A stretch of DNA of 11,505 bases from assembly GCA_041481365.1 (NCBI GenBank), contig JBGPBS010000044.1, positions 1-11,505 of the forward strand, read 5' to 3'. The translations under genes were made by a program, and so were the position numbers. Below, piece by piece: positions 8,028 to 11,505 of the stretch. Origin of the DNA: DASPTR01 sp041481365 (GTDB taxonomy: Archaea > Thermoproteota > Bathyarchaeia > Bathyarchaeales > Bathycorpusculaceae). The notes beneath the pieces were generated by a model that was not told where the DNA came from, searched no databases, and was given only the letters and a program-made list of their open reading frames with translations. Positions within the stretch are counted from its first letter, which is position 1, and every line of letters begins with the position of its first letter.

Positions 8028-8034
8028 CTTATAT
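8028..8034 (+). promoter_or_regulatory. Probable TATA box of the rhodanese-dockerin gene
   Basis: CTTATAT lies about 40 bases before ATG 8071. Transcription start would fall near 8057, just ahead of the purine-rich GGGAGAGAGGGG (8059-8070). This supports 8071, not 8112, as the evolved translation start. Confidence 0.5.
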
Positions 8035-8058
8035 CTTTCAGACGGCAAGTACTTATCA

Positions 8059-8090
8059 GGGAGAGAGGGGATGAAGAGACGACTCTTCTG
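8059..8090 (+). promoter_or_regulatory. Ribosome site and original ATG of the rhodanese-dockerin gene, cut off by a frameshift
   Basis: GGGAG (8059-8063) is seven bases before ATG 8071, which encodes MKRRLF and then meets TGA at 8089. One added base near 8086-8088 would join this basic n-region to the body frame (LTRIWQATLLIVLIG...), giving a normal signal peptide. This is either a sequence error or a real disabling frameshift. Confidence 0.55.
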
Positions 8091-8111
8091 ACTCGCATAT
8101 GGCAAGCAACT

Positions 8112-10217
8112 TTGTTGATCGTTCTAATAGGCACGTTAGTTTCCTGTATACTGATAGTGTCAGCCTCACCTTGCACGAATATAGATGTAGGCACAGCCTA
8201 CGGCATGATAACAGGCGGTGCCTATCCCAACCTCGTGGTTCTAGATGTTAGAACGAAGAGTGAGTATGACAGCGGCCACATATATGGTGCAACTTTGATA
8301 CCCGTTGCGGACTTGCCGACAAGGATCGGGGAACTGCTAGGCCATGTGAACGACCCGATGATAGTCTACTGCGGGTCAGGAAAACGAAGCACGACTGCCT
8401 GCGGTATTCTAGTTTCAAACGGTTTTACGAACGTCTACAACATGACGGGAGGCCTTAACGCTTGGAAGGCTGCTGGATATCCGACATGGATTGGCACAGT
8501 CCACAATGTGAACACGACCTACAATTATGATACCATTCAAGCAGCTGTAGGTTCTGCGGAAACACTTGATGGGAACACGATCTTCGTCGATAGAGGCGTA
8601 TACTACGAGCATGTGACCGTAGACAAGGCATTAACTATCGTTGGTGAAGATTCGACGAACACGGCCGTCGACGGCAACGGAACGGGAACGGCGATTTCTA
8701 TCAAGGCCGACAACGTGACAATTGAGGACTTCACCATACGAAACAGCTCAGAATCCGGGGTGTATTTGAATGGCGGAAACTACGCACAAATCCAGAATGA
8801 CAAGATCGTAAACAACTACTGCGGGTTAAACGTATCATCAGCGTACAACATGATTTTTGGCAATGAGATAGTAAGCAACCAATACTGCGGTTTGCTAGTA
8901 TCTGGGGGTAGCGGCACAATTTTCGAAAATAACATAACGTACAACAATTATGGCATCTGCGTAAACAGCTCGCAAGCTTCGAATAACAATCTCATTTACC
9001 ACAACAACTTAAACAACACTCACCAGACGTCAACGAATGAGGCATATGGTCTATGGGATAATGGCTATCCTTCAGGCGGAAACTACTGGAGCGACTATGA
9101 CGGACCGGATCTTTTCAGCGGAGTGTTTCAAACCGTGACAGGAAGTGACGGTATAGGAGACACGGCATACACAATCGATGCAAACAATACAGACCGTTAT
9201 CCGCTGATTGGCCAATGGCTCTGGGGCACGCGGAACCTGACAATCACTTCGACAGACGGTGGAACGACGAGCCCAGCTCCTGGAAGCTACGCGTACAACA
9301 CTACGGAATACGTTGAAGTAACAGCAATAGCTTATGGCAATTATACATTCGATCATTGGGAGTTGGACGGATACAACGCCTCTGAGACAAGCCAGACTGG
9401 CATAAGGACAGACACGAATCATACGCTGAAGGCCGTGTTCACCCGAACAAAATACGCGTTGGAAATCACGTTCACGGCCGGAGGCAACACAGATCCCACA
9501 GCAGGTGCCTACATTTTCGAGCCTGGAACAGAAGCCTCCGTTAGCGCTCTATTTGACGCCGGATACTATCTCGACAGTTGGGAACTCGACAACGTCTATG
9601 TGGGAATATTCAACCCCGAAAGCGTTATTATGAACAGGAACCACACGCTGGAGGCCGTGTTCAAGCCACTGGACACCGGACATAACATTGCCACAAAATG
9701 GGTCGCTTCAAAGACCGTCGTCGGACAAGGACTCAACCTATCCATCCAAGCAACCACGTTGAACACCGGCAGCTACACTGAAAACTTCAGCATCACAGCA
9801 TATCTCAATTCAACATCCGTATCCTCTCATGACGTAACACTGGACAGCGGGGCTTCCACGACAGTGACCTTCACGCTGAATACGTCAAGCTTTTCCAAGG
9901 GCAACTACACTGTATGGTCTTACTCATGGCCAGTATTAGACGAAAATGAGACAGCAGACAACAACTTCACAGGCGGTTACGTCATCGTATCCGCCGTTGG
10001 CGACTTAACAGGCGGCACATCCAACGTCTGGGATTTCATCCCAGACGGAAAAGTCGACGGCAAAGACGTGTCGTTGGCTGCAAAATGCTTCGGCTCCTAC
10101 CCAGGGTGCGCGCCTCCGTTGATATGGAATGTCAACTGCGACGTTAACAACGATGGCAAAGTGGACGGCAAAGACATAAGCCTAGTAGCAAGACACTTCG
10201 GCGAACACAACCCATAA
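8112..10217 (+). CDS. Secreted multidomain protein: rhodanese, beta-helix, two InlB repeats, CARDB, dockerin
   Basis: Numbered from TTG 8112 (701 residues). Residues 1-19 are the hydrophobic core of a signal peptide whose basic start lies upstream in another frame. Residues 22-127 are a rhodanese domain with DVRTKSEYDSGHI and active-site loop C87-GSGKR, so sulfurtransferase chemistry is possible outside the cell. Residues 128-370 are a NosD-type right-handed beta-helix ending in the typical GGNYWSDYDG and GDTAYTID...DRYPL signatures. Residues 374-445 and 446-518 are two divergent InlB B-repeats (YTFDHWELDG...HTLKAVF; YYLDSWELDN...HTLEAVF). Residues 521-628 resemble CARDB. Residues 629-701 are a dockerin with loops at D641-D652 and D677-D688. 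No C-terminal membrane helix is present. I infer a surface-complex or glycan-binding role, with substrates unknown. TTG 8112 has no ribosome site and is only a formal start. Confidence 0.9.
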   Translation: MLIVLIGTLVSCILIVSASPCTNIDVGTAYGMITGGAYPNLVVLDVRTKSEYDSGHIYGATLIPVADLPTRIGELLGHVNDPMIVYCGSGKRSTTACGILVSNGFTNVYNMTGGLNAWKAAGYPTWIGTVHNVNTTYNYDTIQAAVGSAETLDGNTIFVDRGVYYEHVTVDKALTIVGEDSTNTAVDGNGTGTAISIKADNVTIEDFTIRNSSESGVYLNGGNYAQIQNDKIVNNYCGLNVSSAYNMIFGNEIVSNQYCGLLVSGGSGTIFENNITYNNYGICVNSSQASNNNLIYHNNLNNTHQTSTNEAYGLWDNGYPSGGNYWSDYDGPDLFSGVFQTVTGSDGIGDTAYTIDANNTDRYPLIGQWLWGTRNLTITSTDGGTTSPAPGSYAYNTTEYVEVTAIAYGNYTFDHWELDGYNASETSQTGIRTDTNHTLKAVFTRTKYALEITFTAGGNTDPTAGAYIFEPGTEASVSALFDAGYYLDSWELDNVYVGIFNPESVIMNRNHTLEAVFKPLDTGHNIATKWVASKTVVGQGLNLSIQATTLNTGSYTENFSITAYLNSTSVSSHDVTLDSGASTTVTFTLNTSSFSKGNYTVWSYSWPVLDENETADNNFTGGYVIVSAVGDLTGGTSNVWDFIPDGKVDGKDVSLAAKCFGSYPGCAPPLIWNVNCDVNNDGKVDGKDISLVARHFGEHNP
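9996..10214 (+). other. C-terminal dockerin-like domain of the secreted protein
   Basis: This encodes residues 629-701. The second loop is canonical (D677, N679, D681, D685, D688, followed by ISLVARHFG). The first has Ile at loop position 3 (D641, I643, D645, D649, D652), which may weaken calcium binding. The linker GCAPPLIWNVN resembles the linker of the dockerin in the surface protein at the left end (SDPRWNWRA), indicating a shared module type. Confidence 0.82.
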
Positions 10218-10223
10218 AGCCAC

Positions 10224-10228
10224 TTTTT
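10224..10228 (+). terminator. Possible T-tract terminator after the dockerin protein
   Basis: A run of five T begins seven bases after the TAA stop. Archaeal transcripts often end at short T-tracts without a hairpin. A 6-bp inverted repeat (TTCCAA/TTGGAA, 10295-10314) further down is another candidate. Both are weak. Confidence 0.25.
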
Positions 10229-10341
10229 CATCTTAGCCCATATCAGCGGGGGCTACCAACTGAAAGCCTTGAAATCAGTTCTCTATCACAAAACTTCCAA
10301 ACGAAAGCTTGGAATCTTTCACTAATCGAGCCTGCATTTGG

Positions 10342-10349
10342 TTTTATAC
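10342..10349 (+). promoter_or_regulatory. Possible TATA box ahead of the decayed AP-endonuclease-2 gene
   Basis: TTTTATAC lies about 29-55 bases before the candidate starts at 10378 and 10397. It may be the surviving promoter of the broken gene downstream. Confidence 0.35.
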
Positions 10350-10396
10350 GTCATGACGGGCAAGGGAGACTAAGAACATGGCGCGTGGTATGATTG

Positions 10397-10705
10397 ATGG
10401 AAATATATCGGAAACGGTTCGGGTATCATGTCGTCTATGACAGTGACATATTTGACGCGATTAACTTCGCGAGTGAAAACAGTTTCGGCTACATAGTACC
10501 AGACTTGATGATCCCACGCTTTTTTCCAGAAAGGTTCAGCCAATCAGAAAGGCGCTGCATTCGAGAAGATGCACAATCGAAAAATGTTTCCATTTCTTTG
10601 AATGCACCTTCTGACTACTTGAACCTAGGATCGCCATATCCAGAGGATGGAAAGAACCATCGATTAGAAAGTGATCGTAGACTCGCCTTGGAGCGTGATT
10701 TATGA
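10397..10705 (+). pseudogene. N-terminal remnant of an AP endonuclease 2 / sugar phosphate isomerase family gene
   Basis: The 102 codons resemble the first third of a TIM-barrel protein of the endonuclease IV / xylose isomerase-like family. The order is beta1 (YHVVYDSD), alpha1 (DIFDAINFASENSFG), beta2 (YIVPDL), alpha2 (SQSERRCIREDAQSKN), then beta3 with SLNAPSDYLNLGSPYPE. The last segment parallels the HAPYLINL-type motif of endonuclease IV, whose His is a metal ligand; here it is Asn. The family is about 250-280 residues, and this frame stops after 102. After PYPE the sequence loses its family look, while another frame reads WKEPSIRK and then stops, as expected after an indel. No rest of the barrel follows. 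I read this as a degraded, truncated gene. A short functional protein is the less likely alternative. The assignment is from motif memory. Confidence 0.5.
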
Positions 10706-10808
10706 CTCACATCTTACTGTCATGGAAACCGAACTCGGATATGCTCTTGAAAAGAAGGACTATTTCTGGGTCAAGATTAGACTAAAGAGTCTTAAGAAAG
10801 TGTTTTAG
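10671..10808 (+). other. Short open frame, possible small gene or remnant
   Basis: Starting at GTG 10671 the frame encodes 45 residues with a coding-like pattern (SPWSVIYDSHL, then a basic helical tail ending RLKSLKKVF) and stops at TAG 10806. It overlaps the end of the remnant upstream in another frame. There is no clear ribosome site and I do not recognise a family. Confidence 0.22.
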
Positions 10809-10834
10809 ATTATGATCCTAACCTTCCATAACAA

Positions 10835-10976
10835 ATGAGGCCGAGGGCAGAGGCAGTAATTCGAGAGGTTCTGTAAAGCCGCGGAATTCAGACCAGCCGA
10901 CGAGAATGTTGGAACCAGAACGTTCCTGCAGAGTTTCGTGTTCAACGTCTCACTTGAATTCTCATTGGGAAATTGA
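10835..10976 (+). other. Coding-like scrap in two frames, possible remnant
   Basis: ATG 10835 encodes MRPRAEAVIREVL and stops at TAA 10874. One base later, in the next frame, 10875-10973 continues as KAAEFRPADENVGTRTFLQ... and stops at TGA 10974. Joined, the two would give about 46 residues. The 3' end overlaps the last bases of the convergent glycosyltransferase gene. It may be a frameshifted small gene or chance. Confidence 0.18.
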
Positions 10977-11505
10977 CTCGTAGATTTCGATTGTTTGCTC
11001 TGCAACTTTTTTCCACGTGAAGAACTCGATGACTCTCTTGCGTCCATTCTCGCCCCACAACTTTGCTTTTTGGGGGTCTTTCAACGTTTCTTTTATGCCC
11101 CAGGCGATGTCTGCAGGGTCTTCGCCGTTGATGTGAATCCCGTTTTGTCCGGGCCCGGAGGGCACGACTTGCTCACGGAATCCCACGACTCCATGGGCCC
11201 CAATGACGATGGGTTTTGCCATGGCCATTGCTTCGAGGCTTACGATGCCAAAGGGCTCATAGACTGACGGAAATATGCAGACGTCGGCAGCAGCATAATG
11301 CATGATTCTTTCATCTTCCGGAACAAACTCGAAACGGCATATGACGTTCTCTCTAATTCCAAGTCTTTCAGTCATTTCGACTATGTCTTTCTGTTCTTCT
11401 CCCTTGCCCAAGATGACAAGCTTTGTTTTAGGATATTCTTCTAGAACGATCGGGAGAGCCTGCACCAGGTTTCGAACGCTCTTAACCCAAGTGAGTCTGC
11501 CGACG
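10962..11505 (-). CDS. Family 4 glycosyltransferase, C-terminal part (5' end outside window)
   Basis: The frame is open from the right edge (first full codon 11504) to TGA 10964-10962, giving 180 residues. The N-terminal acceptor domain of a usual ~350-420-residue GT-B protein is missing. The visible part is the nucleotide-sugar-binding Rossmann domain. It opens with VGRLTWVK, the segment that marks the start of the donor-binding half. The strand LVILGKGEE follows, then the AAADVCIFPSVYEPFG loop and the EPFGIVSLE motif, which is the E-x7-E signature of GT4 enzymes. The usual closing helix (F.W...A....E.Y) is at the end. It transfers a sugar from an NDP-sugar, probably in surface glycan, glycolipid or glycogen-type synthesis; donor and acceptor cannot be told. 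GTG 11465 is internal and not a real start. Confidence 0.93.
   Translation of the reverse strand, partial: VGRLTWVKSVRNLVQALPIVLEEYPKTKLVILGKGEEQKDIVEMTERLGIRENVICRFEFVPEDERIMHYAAADVCIFPSVYEPFGIVSLEAMAMAKPIVIGAHGVVGFREQVVPSGPGQNGIHINGEDPADIAWGIKETLKDPQKAKLWGENGRKRVIEFFTWKKVAEQTIEIYESISQ

Noticed and set aside
8112..8495. Cdc25-type phosphatase instead of rhodanese
   Set aside because: The catalytic loop after the Cys has the six-residue sulfurtransferase length (CGSGKR), not the seven-residue phosphatase loop.

Overview
The window looks archaeal, most likely a Thermoproteota/Bathyarchaeia-type lineage. This is inferred from gene style, not from a marker gene. The clues are TATA-like boxes 20-30 bases before starts, GGAGG-type ribosome sites, TTG/GTG start candidates, and large N-glycosylation-rich secreted proteins built from Ig-like, NosD-type beta-helix, InlB B-repeat, CARDB and dockerin modules. 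No RNA genes, CRISPR array, insertion sequence or tRNA were found.

Layout, left to right. Positions 1-3555 (minus strand) hold the first 1185 residues of a very large membrane-anchored surface protein that runs off the left edge and has a dockerin-like pair of calcium loops in its middle. Positions 3556-4318 are mostly non-coding, with one possible 59-residue membrane peptide on the plus strand. Positions 4319-7613 (minus strand) hold a two-gene operon: a radical-SAM activase followed by a glycyl radical enzyme (GRE). The GRE ribosome site lies inside the last glycine codons of the activase. Positions 7614-8070 are a divergent promoter region with a palindrome in front of the activase. Positions 8071-10217 (plus strand) encode a secreted protein with rhodanese, beta-helix, two InlB repeats, CARDB and a C-terminal dockerin. 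Its natural ATG and signal-peptide start appear separated from the body by a one-base frameshift. Positions 10218-10961 hold a decayed AP-endonuclease-2 family gene and other coding-like scraps. Positions 10962-11505 (minus strand) are the C-terminal half of a family 4 glycosyltransferase, cut by the right edge.

The main metabolic content is the GRE/activase pair. The thiyl Cys, the glycyl Gly and the pocket residues recalled for bacterial trans-4-hydroxy-L-proline dehydratase (HypD) line up here with a constant offset of eight. The best call is therefore an archaeal HypD-type enzyme that would make 1-pyrroline-5-carboxylate from hydroxyproline. The partner reductase ProC is not in the window. 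The two surface proteins on either side share the same dockerin style, which suggests a common extracellular assembly. Any link between them and hydroxyproline use, such as feeding on hydroxyproline-rich proteins, is speculation.
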